Assembly (NCBI RefSeq): GCF_030818545.1
Contig: NZ_JAUTAH010000001.1
Location: forward strand, 1,927,001-1,991,000
DNA: 64,000 bases
Source: Brevundimonas sp. SORGH_AS_0993
GTDB lineage: Bacteria > Pseudomonadota > Alphaproteobacteria > Caulobacterales > Caulobacteraceae
Reading direction: 5' to 3'
Shown here: piece after piece, positions 17,570 to 27,811 of the stretch
Layout: every line of letters starts with the position of its first letter
Numbering within the stretch: the stretch's first letter is position 1
Made by a program: the position numbers and the translations under genes
The notes under the pieces: generated by a model
What the model was told of the DNA's origin: nothing
What the model saw: the letters and a program-made list of their open reading frames with translations, nothing else
The model's database searches: none

Positions 17570-18775
17570 ATGGCTGACGCCTATATCTACGACGCCGTTC
17601 GCACCCCGCGCGGCAAGGGCAAGAAGGACGGCTCGCTGCACGAGATCACCGGCCTCAGCCTGGCGACCCAGGTGCTGGAAGCCCTGCGCGACCGCAACGA
17701 TCTGGACACCTCCAAGGTGGACGACGTCATCCTGGGCTGCGTGACGCCGGTGGGCGAACTGGGCGCCGACATCGCCCGCACGGCGGTCCTGTCGGCCGGC
17801 TGGTCGCAGGATACGGCGGGCGTTCAGGTCAACCGCTTCTGCGCCTCGGGCCTGGAAGCCGTGAACATGGCGACCGCCAAGGTGAAGTCCGGCGAGGCCG
17901 ACTTCGCCGTCGGCGGCGGGGTCGAGGTCATGAGCCGCGTGCCGATGGGTTCGGACATGGGCGCCTGGCCCACCGACCCGTCCTCGGCCTTCCCGACCTA
18001 TTTCGTGCCGCAAGGCGTGTCGGCCGACATGATCGCCACCAAATACGGTTTCAGCCGCGATGACGTGGACGCCTATTCGGTCGAAAGCCACAAGCGCGCG
18101 GCCAGGGCCTGGGCCGAGGGCCGGTTCAGGAACTCGGTCCTGGCGGTCAAGGACCAGCTGGGCCTGACCATCCTGGACCATGACGAGACGATCCGTCCGA
18201 ACACGGACATGCAGACCCTGGGCGGCCTGAACCCCTCCTTCGCCATGATGGGCGAAATGGCCTTCGACGGCGTGATCAACCAGCGCTACCCCGAGGTCGA
18301 GCGCGTCAACCACGTCCACACCCCGGGCAACTCTTCGGGCATCGTCGATGGTTCGGCGGGCGTCCTGATCGGCTCGCTGGAAGCCGGCCAGGCCCTCGGC
18401 CTGAAGCCGCGCGCCAAGATCCTGGGCGGCGCCTCGATCGGCTCGGAGCCGTCGATCATGCTGACCGGCCCGGAATATGTGACCCGCAAACTGCTGAAGA
18501 AGCTGGGCATGACGCCCGACGACATCGACCTGTGGGAGCTGAACGAGGCGTTCGCCGCCGTCGTCCTGCGCTATATGCAGGCCCTGAACATCGACCACGC
18601 CAAGATGAACGTGAACGGCGGCGGCATCTCGATGGGCCACCCCCTGGGCGCCACCGGCGCCATGATCACCGGCATCGCGCTGGACGAACTGGAGCGCTCG
18701 AACAAGTCGACCGCCCTGATCACCCTGTGCATCGGCGGCGGCATGGGCACCGCCACCGTCATCGAACGCATCTGA
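17570..18775 (+). CDS. Acetyl-CoA C-acyltransferase (thiolase, FadA-like)
   Basis: A 401-residue thiolase. The nucleophilic Cys is C91 in [10 protein letters not shown]. The second-half motifs [18 protein letters not shown] (catalytic His) and CIGGGMG (C387, acid/base) are intact. With the FadB-like protein encoded 11 nt downstream it should perform the last step of beta-oxidation, cleaving 3-ketoacyl-CoA to acetyl-CoA. The start has GGAG 8-9 nt upstream. The LiuR-like site upstream suggests induction by acyl-CoA or branched-chain degradation intermediates. Confidence 0.95.
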   Translation: MADAYIYDAVRTPRGKGKKDGSLHEITGLSLATQVLEALRDRNDLDTSKVDDVILGCVTPVGELGADIARTAVLSAGWSQDTAGVQVNRFCASGLEAVNMATAKVKSGEADFAVGGGVEVMSRVPMGSDMGAWPTDPSSAFPTYFVPQGVSADMIATKYGFSRDDVDAYSVESHKRAARAWAEGRFRNSVLAVKDQLGLTILDHDETIRPNTDMQTLGGLNPSFAMMGEMAFDGVINQRYPEVERVNHVHTPGNSSGIVDGSAGVLIGSLEAGQALGLKPRAKILGGASIGSEPSIMLTGPEYVTRKLLKKLGMTPDDIDLWELNEAFAAVVLRYMQALNIDHAKMNVNGGGISMGHPLGATGAMITGIALDELERSNKSTALITLCIGGGMGTATVIERI

Positions 18776-18786
18776 TCCGGGAGCGA

Positions 18787-20985
18787 ATGAACATGGAAAA
18801 CTTCAAGATCGACGTCGACGCCGACGGAATCGCCCTGATCACCTTCGATGTGCCGGGCCGTTCGATGAACACCCTGACCTCTTCGGTCATGGCGGAAATC
18901 CCGCAACTGGTTGAACGCATCAAGACCGACGACGCCATCAAGGGCGCCGTCATCACCTCGGGCAAGGCGTCGGGCTTCTGCGCGGGCGCGGACCTGGGCG
19001 ACATGGCCGGCGGCGTCCTGTCGGGCGGCGGCGACCTGCAAAAGGCGTTCGACGCCGGATGGAAGCTGAACGGCGCCTTCCGCGCGCTGGAGACCCTGGG
19101 CAAGCCCATTGCGGCCGCGATCAACGGCCTGGCGCTGGGCGGCGGTCTGGAGTTCACCCTGGCGACCCACTATCGCGTGGTCGAGAACGACAACCGGATT
19201 CAGCTGGGCCTGCCCGAGATCAAGGTCGGCCTGTTCCCCGGCGGCGGCGGCACTCAGCGCCTGACGCGCCTGGTCGGCGTGCAGAACGCCATGATGGCCA
19301 TGAGCGAGGGCAAGTCCTTCCGTCCGAACGACGCCAAGGGCGCCGGCATCGTCCATGAGGTGGTCGAAAAGGGCCAGTCGGTCGAGGCCGCCAAGGCCTG
19401 GATCAAAGGCGTCGGAAAGGCCGTCCAGCCGTGGGACGAGAAATCCTTCAAACTGCCCGGCGGCGGCCCCTATCACCCGGCCGGCATCCAGAACTTCATG
19501 GTCGGCAACGCCATGCTGCGCAAACAGTCCTACGGCAACTATCCGGCTGTGGTGAACCTGATGAAGGCCGTCTACGAAGGAACCCAGGTTCCAATGGACG
19601 CGGCCCTGCGCATCGAGACGCGCTACTTCATCAAGACCCTGATGACGCCGCAGGCCCAGGCCATGATCCGCAGCCTGTTCCTGTCGAAACAGGAGCTGGA
19701 CAAGGGCGCGGTTCGTCCGGCGGGCATTCCCAAGGCCGATCCGAAGAAGGTCACGGTCATCGGCGCCGGCATGATGGGCGCGGGCATCGCCTATGTGCAG
19801 GCGCTGGCGGGCATCGAGACCATCCTGATCGACCAGACCCAGGAAGCCGCCGACAAGGGCAAGGCCCATGTCGAGGAACTGCTGAAGAAGCGCCTGTCGC
19901 GCGGTCAGCTGACGCAGGAGAAGTACGACGCCCTGCTCGGCTCCGTCACCGCGACGACGGACTATGAGCTGATCAAGGGTTCGGACCTGGTCGTCGAGGC
20001 CGTGTTCGAAAACCGCGAGATCAAGGCCGATGTGACGAAACGGGCCGAGGCGCAACTGGCCGACGGCGCCGTGTTCGGCTCCAACACCTCGACCCTGCCG
20101 ATCACCGGCCTGGCCGAGGCCAGCGTGCGGCCGGAGGACTTCATCGGCATCCACTTCTTCTCGCCGGTCGACAAGATGATGCTGGTCGAGATCATCCTGG
20201 GCGAAAAGACGGGTCAGGCCGCCATCGCCAAGGCGCTGGACTATGTGCTGAAGATCAAGAAGACGCCGATCGTCGTCAACGACAGCCGCGGCTTCTACAC
20301 CTCGCGCTGCTTCTCCACCTTCCTGATGGAGGGCATGGCGATGCTGGAGGAGGGCTACGGCCCCGCCCTGATCGACAATGTCGGGCGCATGACCGGCATG
20401 CCGCGCGGCCCGCTGGAGATGCACGACGACGTCGCGCTGGACCTGTCCTACAAGATCGCCAAACAGACGGCGATCGATCTGGGCGACAAATATGTCCCGT
20501 CGGAAGGCGCAGACATCGTCGCCAAGATGGTCGAGGGCGGACGCTTCGGCCGCAAGAACGGCAAGGGCTTCTATGACTATGACAGCAAGCCCAAAACGAT
20601 CTGGAAGGGTCTGTCCGAACTGGCCCCGACCACCAAGGGCATCGAGAGCCCTGAGGAGCCGACCGCCTTCGCCCAGATCGACGAGTTGAAGACGCGCCTT
20701 CTGTATCGCCAGGCGGTCGAGGTCGCGCGCTGCTGGGAAGAGGGCGTCATCGACGATCCGCGCGAAGCCGACCTGGGCGCCATCCTGGGCTGGGGCTTCG
20801 CGCCCTGGACCGGCGGCCCGATCAGCATGATCGACGGCATCGGCCTGGCCCGGTTCGTCGAGACGGCGGACCGTCTGGCCGCGACCTACGGCGACCGCTT
20901 CAAGGTCCCGCAACTGCTTCGCGACATGGCGGCGAAGGGTGAGACCTTCTACGGCAAGTTCGCCCCGGAGAAGGCCGCCGCCTGA
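18787..20985 (+). CDS. FadB-like multifunctional enoyl-CoA hydratase / 3-hydroxyacyl-CoA dehydrogenase
   Basis: 732 residues. An N-terminal enoyl-CoA hydratase domain (about 1-190) contains [11 protein letters not shown] and [12 protein letters not shown] central NAD-binding 3-hydroxyacyl-CoA dehydrogenase domain begins with [17 protein letters not shown] at about 326. Two C-terminal helical domains follow, with [12 protein letters not shown] and [13 protein letters not shown]. It hydrates enoyl-CoA and oxidises the product, feeding the thiolase encoded upstream. Two ATGs compete: 18787, and 18793, which sits better behind the GGGAG site; the difference is two residues. A strong terminator follows. 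Confidence 0.95.
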   Translation: MNMENFKIDVDADGIALITFDVPGRSMNTLTSSVMAEIPQLVERIKTDDAIKGAVITSGKASGFCAGADLGDMAGGVLSGGGDLQKAFDAGWKLNGAFRALETLGKPIAAAINGLALGGGLEFTLATHYRVVENDNRIQLGLPEIKVGLFPGGGGTQRLTRLVGVQNAMMAMSEGKSFRPNDAKGAGIVHEVVEKGQSVEAAKAWIKGVGKAVQPWDEKSFKLPGGGPYHPAGIQNFMVGNAMLRKQSYGNYPAVVNLMKAVYEGTQVPMDAALRIETRYFIKTLMTPQAQAMIRSLFLSKQELDKGAVRPAGIPKADPKKVTVIGAGMMGAGIAYVQALAGIETILIDQTQEAADKGKAHVEELLKKRLSRGQLTQEKYDALLGSVTATTDYELIKGSDLVVEAVFENREIKADVTKRAEAQLADGAVFGSNTSTLPITGLAEASVRPEDFIGIHFFSPVDKMMLVEIILGEKTGQAAIAKALDYVLKIKKTPIVVNDSRGFYTSRCFSTFLMEGMAMLEEGYGPALIDNVGRMTGMPRGPLEMHDDVALDLSYKIAKQTAIDLGDKYVPSEGADIVAKMVEGGRFGRKNGKGFYDYDSKPKTIWKGLSELAPTTKGIESPEEPTAFAQIDELKTRLLYRQAVEVARCWEEGVIDDPREADLGAILGWGFAPWTGGPISMIDGIGLARFVETADRLAATYGDRFKVPQLLRDMAAKGETFYGKFAPEKAAA

Positions 20986-21012
20986 TCGGCTGCGGACATC
21001 TCTTAGGTTACG

Positions 21013-21045
21013 GAACGGGCGGCCTTCGGGTCGCCCGTTCTTGTT
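21013..21045 (+). terminator. Terminator of the thiolase-fadB operon
   Basis: A 9-bp perfect stem (21013-21021 with 21032-21040), with CC/GG able to pair inside the loop, followed by TTGTT. It begins 27 nt after the fadB stop. Confidence 0.85.
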
Positions 21046-21057
21046 GAAGAGGCTTTG

Positions 21058-21630
21058 TTAGCCGCTGTACGTCAGGATCACGCGTTTCTCAGCCGGAGCC
21101 ACGATGACGATGCTCCCACCTCGCCCGTGGGCGTAAAACGCATTGTCAGAGCTTATGATGGCATTGACCCGCGACACGGTTTTCGGATCGAGTTTGCAGC
21201 GGAAATCATTGCGATCCAGGAAGGCCCCGATGCCGGGCTCGCGGCCGCAGTTATGCTCCCCATGTCCAGACCACAATGGAACGATCGGAGTGCGCTTCCA
21301 GTCCCAGTAGGTTCGACGCTCATGCGCCGTCCGCTGAGATGTATTCACCAGCACCGGGCTTTCAGAAGCGTCAGACAGATAAGCCAATCCTCCGTCTTCG
21401 ATCTTTGAAAGCGAAGCCTTGTCCAGCCGATATATGATCAGTCCGACCTCGTCGGCTCCGGGTCCAAAACCCCAAGCCGCTTGCTTACGATATTCGATCC
21501 ACCTTGCCTCGACGCCATGAGGCAAGAGGCTTTGATACCAGATGTACTGGTAGATCTGCCAACCCACGAGAGGCGCGCAGACCAAGAGGGCGAGCAAAGC
21601 CAGACACCCAAAGCGGTTTCGCATGGCCAT
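21058..21630 (-). CDS. Single-pass membrane-anchored protein, unknown
   Basis: 190 residues from the ATG at 21630, or 188 from the ATG two codons later. One N-terminal hydrophobic segment (GCLALLALLVCAPLVGWQIYQYIWY) is followed by an exported-looking domain with LIIYRLDKASLSKIEDGGLAYL, a lone Cys pair and a C-terminus ending VILTYSG. I recognise no family. Base composition is visibly AT-richer than the flanking fadB and recA. A terminator for recA separates it from recA, so it is probably its own transcription unit. The ribosome site is weak. Confidence 0.7.
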   Translation of the reverse strand: MAMRNRFGCLALLALLVCAPLVGWQIYQYIWYQSLLPHGVEARWIEYRKQAAWGFGPGADEVGLIIYRLDKASLSKIEDGGLAYLSDASESPVLVNTSQRTAHERRTYWDWKRTPIVPLWSGHGEHNCGREPGIGAFLDRNDFRCKLDPKTVSRVNAIISSDNAFYAHGRGGSIVIVAPAEKRVILTYSG

Positions 21631-21670
21631 CGTTATCGCGCGGCTCTGGGCCAATCGCAATCGCACGCCC

Positions 21671-21711
21671 AGATAAGAAAAAGACCCGCCCGACACGAGG
21701 TCGAGCGGGTC
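21671..21711 (-). terminator. Terminator downstream of recA
   Basis: On the minus strand a 7-bp stem GACCCGC/GCGGGTC (21705-21711 with 21683-21689) runs into TTTTTCTTATCT. It lies about 120 nt after the recA stop and before the next minus-strand gene. Confidence 0.8.
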
Positions 21712-21829
21712 GCTCCGCCGCCCTTCGCGGGGTCGGTGGCGGGTCGCTAGGGGCGACGGAGTAGCGGTGAAAAGACCGGACCGAGACCGGGACAAACTCT
21801 GACAGTCCGCCCAGCCTCGGATGCTGGCC

Positions 21830-22912
<1,083 letters not shown>

Positions 22913-23015
22913 TGCCTTCGTCTCCCTTGCCATGATTCCCGTCAAAAGCCTGGGAGAGACCCGCCATGGACCCGCCCCCGTTTCGTGAGCGGCACTATGT
23001 GCACGGTTTGTTCTT

Positions 23016-23030
23016 GTTCACAAGATGTTC
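23016..23030. promoter_or_regulatory. LexA (SOS) box upstream of recA
   Basis: GTTC-ACAAGAT-GTTC, an exact match to the alphaproteobacterial LexA site GTTC-N7-GTTC. It lies 104 nt before the recA start. An extra GTTC overlaps the left side at 23010-23013. This fits LexA repression of recA. Confidence 0.88.
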
Positions 23031-23081
23031 TCTTTCGGCACGCCCGAAAGTCTCCGGAAGCACGTCCGATTTTGACGCACC

Positions 23082-23148
23082 CTAGAGCCTGATTCCCGCT
23101 TCAGCCGGAACCGCAGCGCGCGGTTCCGTCTAAACGATCAGGCTCTAG
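23082..23148. repeat. Nested inverted-repeat element at the sensor-kinase stop codon
   Basis: The outer arms CTAGAGCCTGAT / ATCAGGCTCTAG (23082-23093, 23137-23148) are a perfect 12-bp inverted repeat. The inner arms GGAACCGC / GCGGTTCC form a second 8-bp stem. The right arm contains the TAG stop of the kinase gene. A degenerate relative lies at 10605-10660, also at a gene end. It may act as a terminator or 3'-end hairpin. Confidence 0.75.
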
Positions 23149-24785
23149 ATCGGCAGACGCACACTGAAGCTGAAGCCCTGCGGCTCATAGGTCGTCACCA
23201 CCGTCCCCTTCAGGGTGCGGTTCAGCGTCGCCTCCATCAGGTCGCCGCCGAAGCCGCGACGGGTGGGCGGCGAGACCGGCGGCCCGCCCGTCTCGATCCA
23301 GTCCAGCAGCAGGTCCCCGCCCGCGACCGACCAGTCGATGCGCACGCAGCCCGACGGCGTGGACAGGGCGCCGTATTTGGCGGCGTTGACCGCCAGTTCG
23401 TGGAACACCATCCCCAGGCCCAGGGCCTTCTGCGGATCCAGATCGACGGCCGGGCCGGCGATTCGCACCTGTTCGTGGGCATAGGGCGCCATTTCCTGAC
23501 CCCCCAGCAGGGCCGCCAGATCGACTCGTTCCCAATTCCCGGCCGTCAGCAGGTTCTGGGTGTTGGACAAGGCCAGCAGCCGCGCCTCGAACAGTTCGGT
23601 GAAGGTGTGAACGTCCGGCGTGCGGCGGGCGGTCTGGCGCGCGATGGATTGCACCGTGGCCAGGGTGTTCTTCACCCGGTGGTTCAGTTCGTTGATGAGC
23701 AGCCTTTGCTGGCGTTCGCTGTCGCCCAGGGCCGCAAAGGCTTCGCGGCGGTCAGTGGTGTCGGTGATGACGCCCGACATCCGCATAGGTCGGCCCGAGC
23801 GACTGCGGATCAGCCGGCCTCTCAGATGGATCCAGCGTCCCGTCGTCGGCAGCCGCCATTCCTGATCATAGTCCGCCTCGCCCGACACGGCGCGGGCCAG
23901 GGCTTCCTGGTGCAGGGGCAGATCCTCCGGCGCCAGGCGCTGGCTGATCTCGGCCGGCCCCAGCCGGGCCTCCTTCGGAATGGACAGGATTTCACGCGCC
24001 CGTTCGGACATGACCGTGGTTCGAAGCGGGATCGCCGCCTCCCAGAAGCCGATGCCCCCCGCATCGACAGCCGCCAGAATATCGGCCCGCCGCTCCAACA
24101 GGGAGGCGCCCAAGGCCATGAACAGGATGACCACCGCCCCGGCGGTGACGGAAACGGCCAGGATCAACCGCCAGGCGTCGGCGGCGGGATTGACCCCGTC
24201 TTCCGGCGTCAGGATCAGGGCGGCCATGCCGGTGTAGTGCATGGCGACGATGGCCAGGGCCAAAAGAACGGTCGCCACGGCGCGCCAGCCCAGGCTTCGC
24301 TCTCGCCGCGCGGCGACCAGGGCGGCCAAGGCGGCGGCCACGGCGATCGCCACCGACAGCAGCATCAGAACGGGCCTATAGGCGACCGGCGCCTCCACCC
24401 GCATGGCGGCGATCCCGACATAGTGCATGGAGGCGACGGCGCCGCCCATCAGCAGGGCCGCCGGCGCCAGCCGCCAGCGCGCCGCCCCTGCCCCGCCGAC
24501 GGTCAGGAAGCCGGCGCCCGAGCCGACCACGGCCAGGACGAAAGACAACAGCGTCAGCGCCCCGTCATAGGTCGCCCCGCCTTGGGGCCGGAAGCCCAGC
24601 ATGGCGATGAAATGCATCGACCAGACGCCAAGACCCAGCGACACCGCCGCCGCCCCCAGCCAAAGTCGTCGGCCGCGTCCCGTGTGATGACGCGCCCGGT
24701 TGAACAGATCCAGGGCGGTCCATGCGCCCAGAAGCGCCACCGCCAGGGCCAGCAAAGAAAATGGCGTCAGATGCACATGATACAC
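23145..24785 (-). CDS. MHYT-PAS-HWE family sensor histidine kinase
   Basis: 546 residues. The N-terminal membrane part (about 1-235) has seven hydrophobic segments with three MHYT motifs (WSMHFIAML, ASMHYVGIAAM, VAMHYTGMAAL), a proposed copper/gas-sensing domain. A PAS domain follows (about 240-345), then an HWE/HisKA_2 kinase with the phospho-acceptor His in LLINELNHRVKNTLATVQS, the NWE motif, and N box HELAVNAAKYGAL. HWE kinases are common in alphaproteobacteria and often feed general-stress or light responses. The start is a GTG at 24785 with a strong GGAGGG site 8 nt upstream. No response regulator is adjacent, so it is an orphan here. Confidence 0.92.
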   Translation of the reverse strand: MYHVHLTPFSLLALAVALLGAWTALDLFNRARHHTGRGRRLWLGAAAVSLGLGVWSMHFIAMLGFRPQGGATYDGALTLLSFVLAVVGSGAGFLTVGGAGAARWRLAPAALLMGGAVASMHYVGIAAMRVEAPVAYRPVLMLLSVAIAVAAALAALVAARRERSLGWRAVATVLLALAIVAMHYTGMAALILTPEDGVNPAADAWRLILAVSVTAGAVVILFMALGASLLERRADILAAVDAGGIGFWEAAIPLRTTVMSERAREILSIPKEARLGPAEISQRLAPEDLPLHQEALARAVSGEADYDQEWRLPTTGRWIHLRGRLIRSRSGRPMRMSGVITDTTDRREAFAALGDSERQQRLLINELNHRVKNTLATVQSIARQTARRTPDVHTFTELFEARLLALSNTQNLLTAGNWERVDLAALLGGQEMAPYAHEQVRIAGPAVDLDPQKALGLGMVFHELAVNAAKYGALSTPSGCVRIDWSVAGGDLLLDWIETGGPPVSPPTRRGFGGDLMEATLNRTLKGTVVTTYEPQGFSFSVRLPI

Positions 24786-24863
24786 GAAGACGTCCCTCCC
24801 TGTGGCGTCGAATGGACCGATGACTAAGCCATAGACCGAAGCGCGCCTCAGGACATCTTCAAA

Positions 24864-26807
24864 TCAGGCGGGCGCGTCCGCGACGGCCGGCGCCGCGACA
24901 CGCCCGGCCAGGGCCGCGCCGCAACCCAGGATCAGGCACAGCGCCGCCGCGACCGCCAGGACCCGCGCCGACCGCCCGTCGTGCGGCGTCCGTCCGGCGC
25001 CCGGCGTCAAGCCCTCGCCCGTCAAGCCCTCGCCCGTCAGGGGCCGCGCCTGCAGGACGATCAGCAGGGCGACCAGTCCCAGGGCGCCGGGCAGGTCCAT
25101 GCCCACGCCCAGGAAGACGAAATGCCCCAGCCCCAGCATCCAGCCGCCGACAAGAACAGTGGCCACGACCGAGGGGATCAGGGTCGTCGGTCGTTCAAGT
25201 CGGGCGCCGATCAGGGCCGCCGCCGCCGCCGCCAGCGCCGCCACGAGCCCGGTCCAGATCAGCAGAAAGGCCGCCTCGGGCGCCACAGCCTGGGCGACAG
25301 CGCCCAAGGTCAGCACCAGGACGATCATCCCCAGCCAGCCGCCCCAAACGCTCTCGGCCTCGCTTTCGCCCGCCGCCACGTCGCCGATCCACCCACTCAG
25401 GCCCACGGCCAGGACGGCCGCCCCGATGACGAGCGGGCTGATCCCGCCCAGAACCAGAGCCAGAAGGGCCGCGCCGACAAGGACCCCCGCCACCCGCCGA
25501 CGACCGACCCGCGCGCGCCCTGCCAGCACCACGAGGGCCACGGCCAGGACGCCCAGGCTCACGCCCGCCTCCGTCCACGGCAAGCGTCGCAGCAGGGTGT
25601 AGTAGGTCTCGGGCGTATCGACCCGTTGACCCATCGGTCCGGCCAGGCTCCGCACGGCGTGGGCGACGACCAGGGAGGCGCTGACAAGCCACAGGCCGCC
25701 GGCCGCGCCCCTGGCGACCGACCGCCAGCCCAGGCCGGTCGCATGACGCGCGCCCCAGGCGGCGAAGGCCGTCAGCGCGCCCGCCGCCGCCAGCAACACC
25801 CAGCCGAATCCCGGCGAGTGACGCACCATGCCCAAGCCGAAGACATCGGCGTGCACGGCGTCGACCGTCGCCCGCGGCAGGGTCGGCGCGCGCAGAAAGC
25901 CGTCCGTCGCCTCCAGAGCCTGACCGCCGATATGCTGAACGCTGCCCTGGTCCAGGGCGTCGGGGGTAGAGCGCGGCGAATGATACTGGTCGGGGCGACC
26001 GACGAAGGCCAGGTTCACGCCCGGCAGCCTCCGATCCGCCGCCAGGGTGAAGTCCGTCCCATTGGGCATCAACCGATAGACGAACACCGCCAGGGCGTTG
26101 CCGGTCGTCCCGCCCGAGGCGTGGCGTGTGAAACGGGCGTACTGATCGATCGTCTCGGCGTTGCCCGGCCCGGTCTCGAACATCATGGCCCGGCCGCCGC
26201 CGCCCCGGGCCTCCAGATTGACCACCGCCCCCACATGCGTCCGCAGGCGATGCTCGCTGAAGAAGGCGCGCGCCCCGTCCAGGTTCAACTCCTCTCCGTC
26301 CGTCAGCAGGACGATCAGGTCGCGGTCGGCGGGGCCGCGCGCCTTGATGGCCCGCACCGCTTCCAGAACGGCCGCCACGCCGGCGGCGTCGTCGGCCGCG
26401 CCGGGCGAGCCGGGCACGCTGTCGTAATGAGCCATCAGCAGAACGGCCGGCAGGTCTGGACGCCGCCCCGGCAGCACCCCGACCAGATTGACGACCGAGA
26501 GACCGTCGGCCGTCTCGCCCCGCGCCTCGATACGGCGCACGGCGGCGGGCGACAGCCCTCCCGCCTGACGTTCGGGCCTCAGCCCCAGGGCCGTCATCCG
26601 CTGGAACAGATGGGCCTGGACCACCCCGTGTTCGGCCGATCCGACGGGATGCGGCGCGCGGGCCATGCGCCGCACGTCTATCATGGCCCGCTCGGCGGAA
26701 AAGACGCGCCCCGGAGCGGTCGCCGCAACCGGAGCCGGGGTCTGGGTCGTCAGGACCGCCAGGGCGAAGGCCGCCGCCAGCGACGTTGGCAAAAGAAACA
26801 GTCGCAT
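24864..26807 (-). CDS. M28 family zinc aminopeptidase with C-terminal membrane domain
   Basis: 647 residues. A signal/anchor segment is at the N-terminus. The M28 catalytic domain (about 40-320) has the metal ligands in LLMAHYDSVPGSPGAADDAAG, LLTDGEELNLDGA and NLEARGGGGRAMMFETGPGN. The second half holds about eight hydrophobic segments, so the peptidase domain is held at the membrane facing the periplasm. Similar M28-membrane fusions occur in alphaproteobacteria, and substrates are unknown. A short in-frame repeat encodes LTGEGLTGEGLTPG near the C-terminus. The start has GGAGG immediately upstream. It may be the last gene of the secreted-protein run that begins at 29136. Confidence 0.9.
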   Translation of the reverse strand: MRLFLLPTSLAAAFALAVLTTQTPAPVAATAPGRVFSAERAMIDVRRMARAPHPVGSAEHGVVQAHLFQRMTALGLRPERQAGGLSPAAVRRIEARGETADGLSVVNLVGVLPGRRPDLPAVLLMAHYDSVPGSPGAADDAAGVAAVLEAVRAIKARGPADRDLIVLLTDGEELNLDGARAFFSEHRLRTHVGAVVNLEARGGGGRAMMFETGPGNAETIDQYARFTRHASGGTTGNALAVFVYRLMPNGTDFTLAADRRLPGVNLAFVGRPDQYHSPRSTPDALDQGSVQHIGGQALEATDGFLRAPTLPRATVDAVHADVFGLGMVRHSPGFGWVLLAAAGALTAFAAWGARHATGLGWRSVARGAAGGLWLVSASLVVAHAVRSLAGPMGQRVDTPETYYTLLRRLPWTEAGVSLGVLAVALVVLAGRARVGRRRVAGVLVGAALLALVLGGISPLVIGAAVLAVGLSGWIGDVAAGESEAESVWGGWLGMIVLVLTLGAVAQAVAPEAAFLLIWTGLVAALAAAAAALIGARLERPTTLIPSVVATVLVGGWMLGLGHFVFLGVGMDLPGALGLVALLIVLQARPLTGEGLTGEGLTPGAGRTPHDGRSARVLAVAAALCLILGCGAALAGRVAAPAVADAPA

Positions 26808-26875
26808 CCCCGCCTCCCTGATCGTCGAGCCGACACTTGGCCCGTCCGCTCGGCGTTCCGCAAGGGCGTCTCGGC

Positions 26876-27807
26876 TCAGCGGACGGCGCGGTTGCCGCTG
26901 ACCCGATTGCCGATCGCCCCGTCGCGGTCGTCCTGGCTGGATCCGAAGGGCCAGCCCGCGTCGTCGCCGCAGTAGGGCCGGCGGCCCTCGCGCGACCCCA
27001 CCACGACAAGGCGCGGTCTCAGCCAGGCGGCGCGGAAGAACAGATTGTCCGTAATCCGATTGTAGGACGGCGTCTGGTGTCGAATGACCCCGTCCTCGCC
27101 GCAGTTGCGATAGAGGAAGACGCCGCCCCGCCCGTTCAGCACGAAGCGATTATCCTCGATCCGGTTGGCGCCCGAGCCGTCGACCGCGATCTGCTCGCGT
27201 CCCGTGCGGATGTCGAAGTCGTTGTCGCGGATCACGGCCCCGGCGCTCTCGGCGTCCAGATAGACGGCCACCGAGGTCGAGAGGCCGCGAAAGCGCGAAC
27301 GAACCACCGTCGTGCGCGTGACCCCCGGCCCGACATAGAGAGGAATGGTCCCCACGCCCTCGAACCGCACCCCCTCCAGCGTCGTGGCCAGGGGCGCCGC
27401 CGACTGGGCCGCCAAGGTGTGCCCGACCGTGCGGGAGGACGCCAGCAGGTCGCGCATCGAACCGCCCGCGCCCATGCCCCAGATCCGCACATTGCCGACC
27501 ACGACACACAGTCTTTGATTGTCACGCCGACTGGCCGGCTCCATCCCGTCCCGTCGCGCCGGGACCAGACGGCAACGGTCGGCCGTGCGGTCGTGGCGTC
27601 TGCGGAAGGCGCGATCCGGCCGCCGCCGCAGTCCAGGCCGGCGCCCGAGGCCTCGGCGCCCTGGATCAGGACCGGCCGACGCACCTCGACGCCGTTCATG
27701 GCCGCGCGACAAACCAGGGGAAAGGGCTGGTCCGACGGGGTCGCCAGTTGCTGCACGACCTCGGCCGAACAGGGCGCAGCGACGGGCAGGTCCGGCGTCT
27801 GGACCAT
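26876..27807 (-). pseudogene. Right-handed beta-helix protein, reading frame interrupted
   Basis: The N-terminal part (MVQTPDLPVAAPCSAEVV to VGVTIKDC) reads from the ATG at 27807. The remaining 230 residues (VVVGNVRIWGMGAGG, FEGVGTIPLYVGPGVTRTTVV, AVIRDNDFDIRTG, NRIEDNRFVLNGRGGVFLYRN, to NRVSGNRAVR) lie in another frame and end at 26876. Repeated N-x-I/F turns are typical of parallel beta-helices (PbH1/NosD-like). The switch falls on a TG dinucleotide run, ACACACA at 27504-27510 on the plus strand. Two extra bases (or one missing) would explain it. It starts 4 nt after the PAP2 stop, so it is the next gene of that operon. Confidence 0.75.
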
Positions 27808-27811
27808 GGCG

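Noticed and set aside
21720..21780. tRNA-like or CRISPR-like pattern downstream of recA
   Set aside because: No cloverleaf can be drawn and no repeat-spacer periodicity is present; only the terminator stem is supported.
25011..25045. Tandem repeat near the 3' end of the M28 peptidase gene
   Set aside because: Only two and a half in-frame copies of a 15-nt unit inside a loop region; noted in the gene entry but too short to treat as a separate feature.
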